A stretch of DNA of 40,748 nucleotides. It comes from Gemmatimonadota bacterium. GTDB taxonomy: Bacteria; Gemmatimonadota; Gemmatimonadetes; Gemmatimonadales; GWC2-71-9. A program made the position numbers and the translations under genes. Below the pieces are notes generated by a model. The model did no database searches and had not been told where the DNA came from. It worked only from the letters and a program-made list of their open reading frames with translations. The first letter of the stretch is position 1. Every line of letters begins with the position of its first letter. Location: contig JADFPO010000009.1 in the NCBI GenBank assembly GCA_022562295.1, positions 17,582 to 58,329 of the forward strand, read 5' to 3'. Positions 16,101 to 24,204 of the stretch are shown here, one piece after another.

Positions 16101-17545
16101 CAAAGCTTCACACAAATGTTTTTCGGCTCGGTGAAAAACCGCAGCGCTTCCTCGCCGCCCTCACGTCCCACGCCACTGTGCTTCATCCCTCCGAAGGGAA
16201 CTCGCAAGTCGCGCAGCATCCAACAGTTCACCCAGATAGTCCCGCACGCGATGCGGTCCGCAATCCGGTGCGCCCTCGAGAGGTTTTCCGTCCACAGTGA
16301 CGCGGACAGTCCGTAATCCGTATCGTTTGCATACGAGACCACTTCATCTTCCGTTTCAAACGGCGTAATGGTGACCACGGGACCGAAGATTTCCTCTCGG
16401 TTCACACGACAATCAACCGGCAGGTCGGTCACCACCGTGGGCTCGACGAAGAACCCGTCTCGGCAGCGATCGTTGACCGGATTCGGCGCGCGGCCGCCGC
16501 ATCGTATCGTGCCGCCATCGTCCGACGCGAGCTCGATGTACCGCAGCACCTTGTCTCGATGTTCGCGTGATATGAGCGCGCCTTGCTGGGTATCAGGCGC
16601 CAGCGGGTCGCCCAGGCGGAGCTTCCGGACCTCGGCTACGAAACGGTCGACAAACGACTCGTACGCCGCGCCCTCGACGAAGATGCGGGATCCACACAAG
16701 CAGACTTGGCCCTGGTTCGAAAAAGCGGAACGAATCGCCGCTTCGAGGGCGGCGTCGAGGTCTGCATCGGCAAAGATGACGTTGGGGTTCTTACCGCCGA
16801 GTTCCAACGCAAGCTTCTTGAACGTGGGGCCGGCGCGCCGCGCGATGTCCGCGCCGGTCGCCGTTCCGCCCGTGAACGAAACCGTGTTGATGTCCGGGTG
16901 CTCGGTTAACGCCGGGCCCACTTTCCGACCCAGTCCGTGCACGATATTCAACACACCGGGAGGTATCCCCGCTTCCTCGCACAGCTCCGAAAGCATGAAC
17001 GCCGTCATCGGGGCGAGCTCGGATGGCTTTCCTATGGCCGTGTTGCCCACCGCAAGCGCCGGTGCAACCTTCCAGCTGAAGAGGTACAGCGGGAGGTTCC
17101 ACGGAGATATGAGGCATGCAACTCCGCGTGGACGACGCAACGTATAGTTCAACGCTACGTGGTCGGTCGCGTGCGATTCGGACTGGAAGTGCAGGATGGC
17201 TGTCGCGAAGAAGCGGAAATTCTTGATCGCTCGTGGGATGTCGATGGTCCGCGCCGCGGCGATTGGCTTGCCGGTGTCGACCGACTCGGCACGCGCGAAG
17301 TCTTCGAGCCGGTTTTCAATCAGCTGAGCCAGCTTGAGCAGAATCTGCGACCGTTCCTCGGCCGGGGTGACCGACCATGTCGGAAACGCGCGCACCGCGG
17401 CCGCCACCGCCCGGTCCACATCCTCCGTGTCCCCGTCGGCGACGAACGAGTACGCCGCACCGGTGGCAGGCTCGATGTTGTCTAGGTACGAACCCGATGC
17501 CGGATCGACCAGCTCTCCGTCGATGAAGTGTTTGATGTGCTGCAT
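16100..17545 (-). CDS. nbaE: 2-aminomuconate-6-semialdehyde dehydrogenase
   Basis: Aldehyde dehydrogenase superfamily, 481 residues, oxidising 2-aminomuconate semialdehyde to 2-aminomuconate with NAD+. Visible are ISPWNLPLYLFSWKVAPALA and GKPSELAP (cofactor site), SFTGGT, ELGGKNPNV (general-base Glu), NQGQVCLCGSRIF (catalytic Cys) and EIFGPVV. The C-terminal NCWMLRDLRVPFGGMKHSGVG is characteristic of the AMSDH/hydroxymuconic semialdehyde dehydrogenase branch. It faces the main operon, but its substrate is exactly the NbaD product, which supports this assignment over a generic aldehyde dehydrogenase. The ATG is one base from the stop of the upstream SDR remnant. 2-hydroxymuconate-semialdehyde dehydrogenase is the main alternative. 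Confidence 0.92.
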   Translation of the reverse strand: MQHIKHFIDGELVDPASGSYLDNIEPATGAAYSFVADGDTEDVDRAVAAAVRAFPTWSVTPAEERSQILLKLAQLIENRLEDFARAESVDTGKPIAAARTIDIPRAIKNFRFFATAILHFQSESHATDHVALNYTLRRPRGVACLISPWNLPLYLFSWKVAPALAVGNTAIGKPSELAPMTAFMLSELCEEAGIPPGVLNIVHGLGRKVGPALTEHPDINTVSFTGGTATGADIARRAGPTFKKLALELGGKNPNVIFADADLDAALEAAIRSAFSNQGQVCLCGSRIFVEGAAYESFVDRFVAEVRKLRLGDPLAPDTQQGALISREHRDKVLRYIELASDDGGTIRCGGRAPNPVNDRCRDGFFVEPTVVTDLPVDCRVNREEIFGPVVTITPFETEDEVVSYANDTDYGLSASLWTENLSRAHRIADRIACGTIWVNCWMLRDLRVPFGGMKHSGVGREGGEEALRFFTEPKNICVKL

Positions 17546-17546
17546 G

Positions 17547-17888
17547 TCATAAACTCTCGGTTCTTCCGCCGTCCACCGGAAGGCTGATACCGGTTATATA
17601 GCGGGCGGTGGGGCCGGCGAGAAGGGCTACGGCGGCGGCGGTCTCGTCTGGCGACGCGAACCGTCCCAGCGGGACGGTTGCCAACATCCCTTTCTCCACC
17701 TCGGCCTCCGATACACCACGGCGTGTCGCCAGAGCAACAATCAGTGACCGGAGCCGCCCGGTATCGGTAAACTCGGGCAGGACGTTGTCGCTTCTACCAG
17801 TACTATTGTAGTCGCGTGGCCCGCGTGAATCGAGGGTCGGTTCCCCCTTGACGAACCGATGGTCGGGAGGCAACGTGAACCGGCCCAC
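17547..17888 (-). pseudogene. C-terminal remnant of a short-chain dehydrogenase/reductase
   Basis: From about residue 35 the 113-residue frame matches the end of an SDR: NVLPEFTDTGRLRSL, PLGRFASPDETAAAVALLAG and the terminal YITGISLPVDGG typical of FabG-like enzymes. The N-terminal Rossmann motif (TGxxxGxG) and the catalytic YxxxK are absent, and the sequence before residue 35 is unlike the family. It is therefore probably the 3' stump of a gene once cotranscribed with nbaE (one-base spacing). The deleted part would have lain where the promoter and leader of the divergent amidohydrolase now sit. An SDR next to an aminomuconate-pathway dehydrogenase would fit the cluster, but the lost function cannot be stated. 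Confidence 0.75.
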
Positions 17889-17903
17889 TACAGAGGAATA
17901 TCC

Positions 17904-19526
17904 ATGCGCGTGTCATTGCGGCTACTAACAGTCTTTTTCACCTTAACGACACTCGTCATTCAACATGAGGTGGTCCAGGCTCAGTCCTCGGGCGTCAAGC
18001 ATTCGCCGGATCGAGCGCCGGGCGATGGCGAGGGCCCGTTTGAGCGTCTGATCATACGTGGCGCAACGGTCATTGACGGAACCGGAGCCCCCCCCCGGGG
18101 GCCCATGGATATCGTCATCGAGAACAATCGTATCGTTTCCATTCAGAGCGTGGGATCTCCCGGCGTGCCGATTCGTGAAGATCGCCGTCCGCAAGACGCC
18201 ACACGAGAAATCGACGCGCATGGGATGTACGTGTTGCCGGGTTTCGTAGACGTACACGCGCACCAGGGCGGTGTCTCCCAAGGCACGCCGGCGGAATATG
18301 TTCACAAGCTGTGGATGGGTCATGGCGTCACGACCATCCGCGATCCGGGCTCCGGCAACGGCGTGGATTGGACGCTCGAGGAGAGTCGCCGCAGCGCCGC
18401 CAACGAGATCGTCGCGCCGCGGATCTTCGTGTACGTACGACCTGGCTCCGGTTGGGATGCAGGCCCGATAGACACTCCGGAAACGGCGCGAGAGTACGTG
18501 CGCTGGGCCGCCGATCGCGGCATCGACGGGTTGAAGCTGGGTTCCTACGATCCAGACATCATGGCGGCCCTGATCGATGAGGCCAAGCAGCACGGGCTCG
18601 GCACCCAGGCTCACCTCGCTCAGACCGGCGTCGCGCGTATGAATGTGCTGGATGCTGCACGTTTGGGGCTTGGGTCGATGGAACACTGGTACGGGTTGCC
18701 GGAAGCACTCTTCGACGATCGCAGCGTGCAGGACTTTCCGCTCGACTACAATTACAACAATGAGTACCATCGCTTCGGTCAAGCCGGCCGGCTGTGGAAG
18801 CAAGCGGCGGAGCAGGGAAGCGAGAAGTGGAACGCGGTGATGGACGAGCTTCTCGACCTCGGTTTCGTGCTCGATCCCACGATGACGATTTACGAAGCCA
18901 GCCGTGACATCATGCGTGCCCGCGAGGCCGAATGGCACGACAAGTACACGCTACCGTCACTCGAGCGCTTCTACACGCCGAGCCGAACGAGTCACGGATC
19001 CTACTGGTTTGCGTGGACCACGAGGGACGAAATCGAGTGGAAGAACAATTTCCGCATCTGGATGTCATTCCTCAACGAGTACAAGAACCGAGGCGGACGC
19101 GTATGCACCGGTTCGGACTCCGGGTTCATTTACAAGCTCTACGGCTTCGACTATATCCGGGAGATGGAGCTGTTGCAGGAGGCCGGCTTCCACCCCCTTG
19201 AAGTGATCCGCTCGGCCACGCTGTGCGGTGCCGAAACCCTGTACGAGCCGAAGGGCCAGAAAATCCAGTTCGGCGTCCTCAAGCCGGGGATGCTTGCGGA
19301 TCTGGTGGTGGTAGAGGAGAACCCAGTGCTCAACCTAAAGGTTCTCTATGGTACCGGCGCCGTCTTCCTGAACGACGAGACGGGCGAGGTGGAACGTCGA
19401 GGGGGTGTGAAGTATACTATTAAGGACGGAATTGTTTACGACGCCAAGCAGCTTCTCGAGGACGTAGCCCGTATGGTCGCAGAGGCCAAGGCTTTGGAGG
19501 CGGACGTGAGTAGCAGCGGCCGGTAG
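17904..19526 (+). CDS. Secreted amidohydrolase-family protein
   Basis: A 540-residue exported metal hydrolase. The N-terminal segment LRLLTVFFTLTTLVIQHEVVQAQ is a signal peptide. It is followed by the beta-sandwich start LIIRGATVIDGTGAPP, the metal motif GFVDVHAHQGG (HxH), GLKLGSYDPDI, THAHL-like GTQAHLAQT and SMEHWYG (His ligands), and GSDSGF (Asp), then the returning beta-sandwich PGMLADLVVVEENP. It resembles imidazolonepropionase/prolidase-like secreted amidohydrolases; the substrate is not evident. The ATG at 17904 has AGAGGA six bases upstream; a longer in-frame ATG at 17859 would precede the signal peptide awkwardly. A run of nine C then five G lies at 18088-18101 inside the gene without breaking the frame. 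Confidence 0.88.
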   Translation: MRVSLRLLTVFFTLTTLVIQHEVVQAQSSGVKHSPDRAPGDGEGPFERLIIRGATVIDGTGAPPRGPMDIVIENNRIVSIQSVGSPGVPIREDRRPQDATREIDAHGMYVLPGFVDVHAHQGGVSQGTPAEYVHKLWMGHGVTTIRDPGSGNGVDWTLEESRRSAANEIVAPRIFVYVRPGSGWDAGPIDTPETAREYVRWAADRGIDGLKLGSYDPDIMAALIDEAKQHGLGTQAHLAQTGVARMNVLDAARLGLGSMEHWYGLPEALFDDRSVQDFPLDYNYNNEYHRFGQAGRLWKQAAEQGSEKWNAVMDELLDLGFVLDPTMTIYEASRDIMRAREAEWHDKYTLPSLERFYTPSRTSHGSYWFAWTTRDEIEWKNNFRIWMSFLNEYKNRGGRVCTGSDSGFIYKLYGFDYIREMELLQEAGFHPLEVIRSATLCGAETLYEPKGQKIQFGVLKPGMLADLVVVEENPVLNLKVLYGTGAVFLNDETGEVERRGGVKYTIKDGIVYDAKQLLEDVARMVAEAKALEADVSSSGR

Positions 19527-19566
19527 CGTTGCTCCGGTCGGTTCGAGCAGATAATCAGGGAGGCGT

Positions 19567-19950
19567 GTGAAAGGGCTTTCGGTTCGACTGCTCTACGTGG
19601 TGATTGCGCTTTTCACTGTGGGTTGCGGCCATGCCACGCAACGAATTGGCGAGCAAGGACCGGATCCCAACCGCGAAGTGTCCGTCACCATCAAGAATGA
19701 AAATTTCTACGACGCTACGGTCTACACTTGCCGGGGTACGCAGCGCGATCGTCTCGGCGTGATCACGAGCAACACCACGCGCGATTTCACGTTTCGCTGG
19801 GTGACCTCCGATCTACGGTTCCTCATAGACTTCACGGGTGGTGGCAGGTATTTGTCGCAGGCGATGCAGGTCGAAACGGGTGACGAACTTCAGTTCGTTA
19901 TCACGCCCAACCTCTATCGTGGGATCGGCAACGCCCGCTGTGTAGGGTAG
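19567..19950 (+). CDS. Small putative lipoprotein of unknown function
   Basis: A 127-residue protein whose N-terminus (KGLSVRLLYVVIALFTVGCG) is a lipoprotein signal with a lipobox-like TVGC, placing the lipidated cysteine at residue 20. The mature part looks beta-rich (VSVTIKNENFYDATVYTC, RDFTFRWV, DELQFVITPNL) and contains two further cysteines (in YTCRGT and ARCVG) that could form a disulfide. The family is unrecognised. The GTG start has GGGAGG four bases upstream and lies 40 bases after the amidohydrolase, so cotranscription is plausible. It converges with the MBL-fold gene seven bases downstream. Confidence 0.68.
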   Translation: MKGLSVRLLYVVIALFTVGCGHATQRIGEQGPDPNREVSVTIKNENFYDATVYTCRGTQRDRLGVITSNTTRDFTFRWVTSDLRFLIDFTGGGRYLSQAMQVETGDELQFVITPNLYRGIGNARCVG

Positions 19951-19957
19951 TGACTGC

Positions 19958-20869
19958 CTAACCCTTCTTTCGCCAGTAGCGCGCGAGCCCATACCACGAG
20001 AGGTCCGGCGGCGCGCCGTGCTCGTAGGCGATTGCGCTTTCCTCGTCCAGCGTGCGGCGTAGCTCGCGTCCAACCCAAGCACCGAATCGCTCGACGCGAT
20101 CGGTGTCATCTCCATCTTCGCCCAAAGATTTACGGACGCGTTGTGCCCAAGTTGTGAGCGTTTCCCTGAGCTTGGCGCCGTGCGCCTCAACGCCGCTGGC
20201 CGGTCCAAAGTGGGTCACGAACAATTGCTCGGGTTCCCACGCCAGAATCGCTTGGTAACTCGCCATGATAGTGTCGGGATCGGCATCGGGTGGCGGGGTG
20301 GAGGGAAGCACGATCTCGCCGTTGCGGATTCGACCGCCTGCCGCATCACCCACGAACGCGATACCGCATTTGCCGTCGTAGTAACTCACATGGTGGGATG
20401 CGTGGCCTGGCGTGTATGCTACTTCGAGCGTTCGGCCCCCGGGATCGATCCGCTCACTGCCGGTGACAACGTGCAAATTCGCCTTCGGGACCGGAAGGCA
20501 CTTGCCCCACAATCGGTCCATCCGGTCTCCGAAGAGCCGTGCGGCGCTCGCAATCAGCCGAGACGGATCCACCAAATGTGGAGCGCCGCGCTCGTGCACA
20601 TACACGCGAATGGCGGAGTTCTCAGACACTAATGAGCCGCACGCTCCGGCGTGGTCGAGGTGGACGTGCGTGGCCAGCAGGGCCCGGACGTCGTTCAGAT
20701 CGATTCCCGCTTCCCGGAGCCCGCTTCGCAGTACGGGCATGGTGGACGCGGGCCCGGGATCGACGATCGCTACCCCGCTGTCCAGCTCGAGCACCGCCGC
20801 GGCTATCACGTTGCGCCGGCCCGCGTGCTGCAGATCGATCAAGCTGATCCCTTCGGCCACGCGTTCCAA
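19958..20869 (-). CDS. Metallo-beta-lactamase-fold hydrolase (glyoxalase II-like)
   Basis: A cytoplasmic 303-residue MBL-fold protein with the full metal motif THVHLDHAG, then YTPGHASHHVSYYD (His), FVGDAAGGR (bridging Asp) and TTHFGP-like VTHFGPASG (His). After residue 230 there is a helical C-terminal extension ending in a basic tail (WYGLARYWRKKG). It resembles glyoxalase II-like and beta-lactamase-like hydrolases; the substrate is unknown. The start is a TTG at 20869 only three bases after the GNAT stop, so the two are probably cotranslated; a GTG at 20860 is an alternative. The C-terminus converges on the lipoprotein gene. Confidence 0.85.
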   Translation of the reverse strand: MERVAEGISLIDLQHAGRRNVIAAAVLELDSGVAIVDPGPASTMPVLRSGLREAGIDLNDVRALLATHVHLDHAGACGSLVSENSAIRVYVHERGAPHLVDPSRLIASAARLFGDRMDRLWGKCLPVPKANLHVVTGSERIDPGGRTLEVAYTPGHASHHVSYYDGKCGIAFVGDAAGGRIRNGEIVLPSTPPPDADPDTIMASYQAILAWEPEQLFVTHFGPASGVEAHGAKLRETLTTWAQRVRKSLGEDGDDTDRVERFGAWVGRELRRTLDEESAIAYEHGAPPDLSWYGLARYWRKKG

Positions 20870-20872
20870 TGT

Positions 20873-21715
20873 CTAACCGTCTCTGTCTTTGGGGTGAGAT
20901 ACCAAGTAATAGAAACAGCGTTGCGACTCAGCGTCGGTATGAAACCCGGCCACTCGGTATCCTAAGGCGAGGTACGATCGAAAAACCCGCCGGGTGGTGA
21001 CGCGCCAACGGCGCGCCACATCCGGCAACACGAGCTTGAGCGCCTGAATGTCGGTGGGGATCTCGACCCTCACGACGGGGTGGTCTCCTGGCCAGTCGAT
21101 CGTCGCGGGTTGGCTGCCTGCGGCCTCATCCTGCGCCAGGACGAGTGGGGCGTCCGCGGTTGCTTCCGTCGTGGTCTTCGGCGACGCCGACCCTCCGCCG
21201 GCGCCTGCATTCAAATCCCAACGGACCACGAATCGATCGCTACCGATTATGCTGTCCGTTATGCTGGCTTCATCTCCGCCGTACATGTCGCGTACATACT
21301 CCACGACCTGGGCACCGAGCTTCTGGAGATTGAGATGGGCGTTCCGTGCCACGAGGGGATCGTAGGTCCAATACATCGCACCGATATCTCGATCGAGTAG
21401 CTCCTGTCGCTGGAAGGCCTTCAGCGCCCTCCCAATCCCCCGATCCCGGGCTTCCTGGCGCACCGCGAGCATGTGAGACCAGTGGCAGCGTTGGCCGTCC
21501 TTCCATCCCGCCAGCCCGAAGACGAAGCCGAGCATCTTGCCGGACGCGTCGAACGCTCCCGCTGTGACGCCGCCTACTTTGGACGATATCTGGAGCACAG
21601 CGGGCGGGACGCAGTCCGCGAAGCCCTTGCCCCAGGTCTCGTACTGCAAGTCGACGCATGCCAGGTAGTCTGCTTGGGAAGTCAGGGAACGGATTGTGGC
21701 TTCGGTGTGTGTCAT
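20873..21715 (-). CDS. GNAT-family acetyltransferase-like protein
   Basis: A 280-residue protein whose first half looks like a GNAT fold (predicted acetyltransferases of the COG3375 kind): ADYLACVDLQYETWG at the N-terminus, a core strand KMLGFVFGLAG, and the acetyl-CoA loop region VRQEARDRGIGRALKAFQRQ (Q/RxxGxG/A-like) followed by WTYDPLVARNAHLNLQKLG. A low-complexity Ala/Thr/Pro linker (about residues 172-200) leads to a C-terminal alpha/beta segment of about 75 residues. The substrate is unknown. It lies three bases upstream of the MBL-fold gene, suggesting a functional pair. Confidence 0.8.
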   Translation of the reverse strand: MTHTEATIRSLTSQADYLACVDLQYETWGKGFADCVPPAVLQISSKVGGVTAGAFDASGKMLGFVFGLAGWKDGQRCHWSHMLAVRQEARDRGIGRALKAFQRQELLDRDIGAMYWTYDPLVARNAHLNLQKLGAQVVEYVRDMYGGDEASITDSIIGSDRFVVRWDLNAGAGGGSASPKTTTEATADAPLVLAQDEAAGSQPATIDWPGDHPVVRVEIPTDIQALKLVLPDVARRWRVTTRRVFRSYLALGYRVAGFHTDAESQRCFYYLVSHPKDRDG

Positions 21716-21963
21716 GCCGGCCCAAACATATGCGGCGGGGGTCCGGCAACCAGCTCCTGTCTGTCGAGGCCGGCCCCAGCGATGGCGGGCAGCTGTGTGT
21801 GCGCACCAGGGAGCCGGAGCCGCTGAGCCGCCTACGATTCTTCGGACAGCGCCGCCCAGGGCTCGTGTCGTCTACTAAAACACCCGTAGTAGGTCAGAGC
21901 TCGAGCGGTCCAGCCGCTTGGGATCCGGGTGTGGTCGTGGGATCGCCGAAGGTGATCGGGTAC
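21716..21963. other. Gene-free stretch upstream of the GNAT gene
   Basis: About 250 bases between the GNAT start and the structured RNA. Reading frames here lack family resemblance and a convincing start. A short hairpin (CTACT...AGTAG on the minus strand, near 21878-21898) is visible. This is where a promoter for the GNAT-MBL pair should lie, but I see no clear -35/-10 pair. Confidence 0.4.
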
Positions 21964-22108
21964 AAAAAAACCGGCCATAGCGGTCGGTTGGCACCCTGTC
22001 AGAGACAAGGTCTCGCTGGAGGGGACGAAGCGGGTCCACGCACTACCCGGCTCAACCGACCGCTATTGCCGAATAGCCGTAAGATACACCTGCCAAAGGT
22101 GTCGGCAA
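21964..22108 (-). ncRNA. Structured RNA candidate ending in an intrinsic-terminator-like U tract
   Basis: On the minus strand a 14-bp perfect stem (22066-22053 with 21990-21977) is extended by CGGC/GCCG beyond one mismatch and is followed directly by G and seven T. The 60-base interior folds into two arms: CGGGT/ACCCG (22049-22045 with 22035-22031), and CCCT/AGGG enclosing GAGAC/GTCTC (22023-21994). Just 5' of it, an ACACCT/AGGTGT hairpin and a TTGCCGA/TCGGCAA pairing (22108-22102 with 22072-22066) compete with the base of the main stem. It may be a small RNA, a switch-like leader of the GNAT gene 250 bases downstream, or an elaborate terminator of the dcd-zinc-ribbon transcript. It does not match 4.5S, 6S, tmRNA, RNase P or riboswitch consensus that I know. 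Confidence 0.55.
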
Positions 22109-22169
22109 GCGAACGCCGCGATCCTGAAGCGAGCTGTTCGACTTTCCCGTGTCGTATCCTGCACAAAAC

Positions 22170-23054
22170 TCAGCATTCGGGCGGACCCGAGAGCGGGCCC
22201 GCCATCGAGCGACTGGCCACCTGGATTCGGGTCACTGTCCAACTGGGGGTATCGCCACGTCGGCCGATGGCCGTGTAGCTCTGTCCATCATCGAAGACGT
22301 TGCCGATGGAACGAGGTTGCACATCCACTGTCACATCGTAGCATCCGTTGGGTGGGCGTACTTCCGTTGTGATCGTGCGTCGCGGCCGTTGCTCGAGCGA
22401 CGGAAAAACCAAGTAGTCGCCGATTTCAGTCGGGGTGATGGTTTGCGGCCCGGTCGTGGTGGCGGTACCCAGCAGCGCCATGGCGCCCTGCGCCTCCTGT
22501 TGGGACAATCCGACACGAAGTCCCCGCCAAGTGCGATTTGGCACTTGAATCTCGAACGAATACAACACGTCGTTGACCGTATCGAAGATCAGATCGGCTC
22601 CGTAGTAATAGCGCTGAATCCGGCGCACGGAGGGGTGTACCTGGGGTAGTTGAGCGCCGAGTTGCGCGAACAACACGGCAATGGGCTGTCCAGGAACGAG
22701 CGTCAGAGGGCGGATCTCGCTGGCCTCGGCCACGGGACTCGGCTGCTCCACAAAACGGGGGCCTGTCAGCCGCATCAGAAGGACCATGAGCAGGAGCACG
22801 GCCGGGATGCCGAAGAGCAGGACAGGCCGCTTGATACTGCGAACAGCGGTTTCCACCGGGGTCGGTGGCGCTGCCACCGTTTCTAGGGGTGGTAGGGGCT
22901 CGGAGATTGCGTCGACACGGCGACTGGCCCGCGCGAGTTCGGCCATGATCGTGGCCTGATTGTCGCCCCCCTCCTCCCGGGCGCAGGCCGGGCACCCCCG
23001 CGGATTCGAGTCGTTGTAGGGAATGTTGTGCTTTTCGCAACGAACCAGAGCCAT
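22170..23054 (-). CDS. Zinc-ribbon-like single-pass membrane protein of unknown function
   Basis: A 294-residue protein. The N-terminus (RCEKHNIPYNDSNPRGCPAC) has Cys/His spacing of a small zinc ribbon. A charged/proline linker follows (about residues 30-73), then one hydrophobic helix (VLLFGIPAVLLLMVLLMRL, about 77-96), then an extracytoplasmic domain of about 195 residues beginning with PGQPIAVLFAQLGAQLP and ending in a cysteine. No catalytic motif is recognised. It lies eight bases after dcd on the same strand and probably shares its transcript. It might be an envelope-associated sensor or adaptor, but that is only suggested by the architecture. Confidence 0.7.
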   Translation of the reverse strand: MALVRCEKHNIPYNDSNPRGCPACAREEGGDNQATIMAELARASRRVDAISEPLPPLETVAAPPTPVETAVRSIKRPVLLFGIPAVLLLMVLLMRLTGPRFVEQPSPVAEASEIRPLTLVPGQPIAVLFAQLGAQLPQVHPSVRRIQRYYYGADLIFDTVNDVLYSFEIQVPNRTWRGLRVGLSQQEAQGAMALLGTATTTGPQTITPTEIGDYLVFPSLEQRPRRTITTEVRPPNGCYDVTVDVQPRSIGNVFDDGQSYTAIGRRGDTPSWTVTRIQVASRSMAGPLSGPPEC

Positions 23055-23062
23055 GTAAATCC

Positions 23063-23623
23063 CTACGGTTTTGGCAACGTCACGCCGCGTTGTGCCTGGT
23101 ACTTACCACCCTTGTCGGCGTAGGAGATCTCACATTGGTCGTCGTCGTCGGCCTCGAAGAATAGCACCTGAGCGATGCCCTCATTCGCGTAGATCTTGGC
23201 GGGAAGGGGGGTCGTGTTGGAGATTTCCAGCGTCACGTATCCTTCCCACTCCGGTTCAAACGGCGTCACGTTGGTGAGGATCCCGCATCGGGCGTAAGTA
23301 CTCTTGCCGACGCAGATGGTGAGCACGTTGCGGGGAATCCGGAAGTATTCGACCGACCGAGCGAGGGCGAACGAGTTGGGTGGGACGATGCAGACGTCGC
23401 CCTCAAACTCGACGAACGACTTTTCGTCAAATGCTTTCGGATCGACGACCGGCGAGTACACGTTCGTGAAGATTCGAAACTCGTGCGCCACGCGCATGTC
23501 GTACCCGTAGGACGACACCCCATAGCTGATCACGCCCGATCGCACTTGCGAGGACTCGAACGGCTCGATCATGCGATGTTCCCGCACTTGGGTCCGAATC
23601 CAGCGGTCAGATTTGATCGACAT
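23063..23623 (-). CDS. dcd: dCTP deaminase
   Basis: Homotrimeric dUTPase-superfamily enzyme converting dCTP to dUTP for thymidylate synthesis. Signatures include SSYGYDMRV near residue 40, the nucleotide-binding [26 protein letters not shown] with the catalytic Glu, and [13 protein letters not shown]. The length is 186 residues, typical for the monofunctional enzyme, and the ATG at 23623 is the family start (MSIKSDRWI). A bifunctional dCTP deaminase/dUTPase of related type cannot be excluded from sequence alone. It is divergent from nuoA, with 224 bases between the starts. Confidence 0.95.
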   Translation of the reverse strand: MSIKSDRWIRTQVREHRMIEPFESSQVRSGVISYGVSSYGYDMRVAHEFRIFTNVYSPVVDPKAFDEKSFVEFEGDVCIVPPNSFALARSVEYFRIPRNVLTICVGKSTYARCGILTNVTPFEPEWEGYVTLEISNTTPLPAKIYANEGIAQVLFFEADDDDQCEISYADKGGKYQAQRGVTLPKP

Positions 23624-23773
23624 TCGCAGAAATTGCTCTTCTTTCGACGGTTTTGCTGTGAGCCCGATTCCTCATGCGAGAATCCAAATGCGGTTTATCA
23701 TGGACGCGCCCGGCTGTTTCGGGGAGGCACGTAAAGATACGTCACGCAGACGGTTACGCCACTTCGGGCGTGC

Positions 23774-23831
23774 TTGACCCCTGTTGGGCCCTTAGCTAGT
23801 TTCCGGTTCCAATAGTACATGAAAATTTTCA
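23774..23831 (+). promoter_or_regulatory. Putative nuo promoter and 12-bp palindrome
   Basis: TTGACC at 23774-23779 and a weak TAGTTT at 23797-23802, spaced 17 bases, could form a sigma-70-type promoter for nuoA. Between it and the nuoA ATG lies the perfect palindrome TGAAAATTTTCA (23820-23831), AT-rich in a GC-rich region, a reasonable operator site. The -10 match is poor, so this is tentative. Confidence 0.35.
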
Positions 23832-23847
23832 CGAGCGTCTAGGGGCG

Positions 23848-24204
23848 ATGATTCAGGAATATATCCCGCTACTGCTCCTGATTGGGTTCGTCATAGTCAA
23901 TGCGGTGGGCATGCTGGCCGTGTCGCATCTCATCTCGCCGCGCAGTCCGACCAAACTCAAGGCCTCCCCATACGAGTCGGGCATGCCGCCCCTGGGTGGC
24001 GCCCGGCAGCGGTTCAGCGTCAAGTTCTACCTCATTGCGATGTTGTTCATCGTTTTCGACATCGAGGTCGTGTTCTTGATTCCGTGGGCAGTGGCATTCA
24101 GGCAACTCGGCCTGAACGGCCTGGTGGCCATGACTATCTTCATCGTCATTCTCGAGGTGGGGCACGCCTACGCCTGGAAGAGAGGGGCGCTAGAGTGGGA
24201 TTAG
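23848..24204 (+). CDS. nuoA: NADH-quinone oxidoreductase subunit A
   Basis: Membrane subunit near the quinone site of complex I. It has 118 residues and three helices: [18 protein letters not shown] at the N-terminus, [20 protein letters not shown] in the middle with the family's acidic FDIE, and [19 protein letters not shown] at the end. [19 protein letters not shown] is the conserved loop with Glu and Gly. It is the first gene of the 14-gene operon; the TAG overlaps the nuoB GTG region by ten bases. An AGGGG lies close before the ATG. Confidence 0.97.
   Translation: MIQEYIPLLLLIGFVIVNAVGMLAVSHLISPRSPTKLKASPYESGMPPLGGARQRFSVKFYLIAMLFIVFDIEVVFLIPWAVAFRQLGLNGLVAMTIFIVILEVGHAYAWKRGALEWD

Noticed and set aside
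21971-22000. T-box leader, because AGGGTGCCAACCG appears on the minus strand before a terminator
   Set aside because: The UGGN bulge that pairs with the tRNA acceptor end is not intact, and the downstream gene is not an amino-acid or tRNA-related gene.
21971-22070. 5S rRNA, because GGCCATAGCGG resembles the 5S 5' region
   Set aside because: The conserved CGAAC loop and the rest of the 5S fold are absent, and the strand with the U tract is the opposite one.
21658-22278. Plus-strand open frame of 206 codons in the gene gap
   Set aside because: No recognisable motif, it overlaps the starts and ends of two minus-strand genes and spans the structured RNA; likely spurious.
24084-24194. Longer nuoB start inside nuoA
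   Set aside because: The extra residues are a frame shadow of nuoA; the GTG at 24195 fits the family start and spacing.
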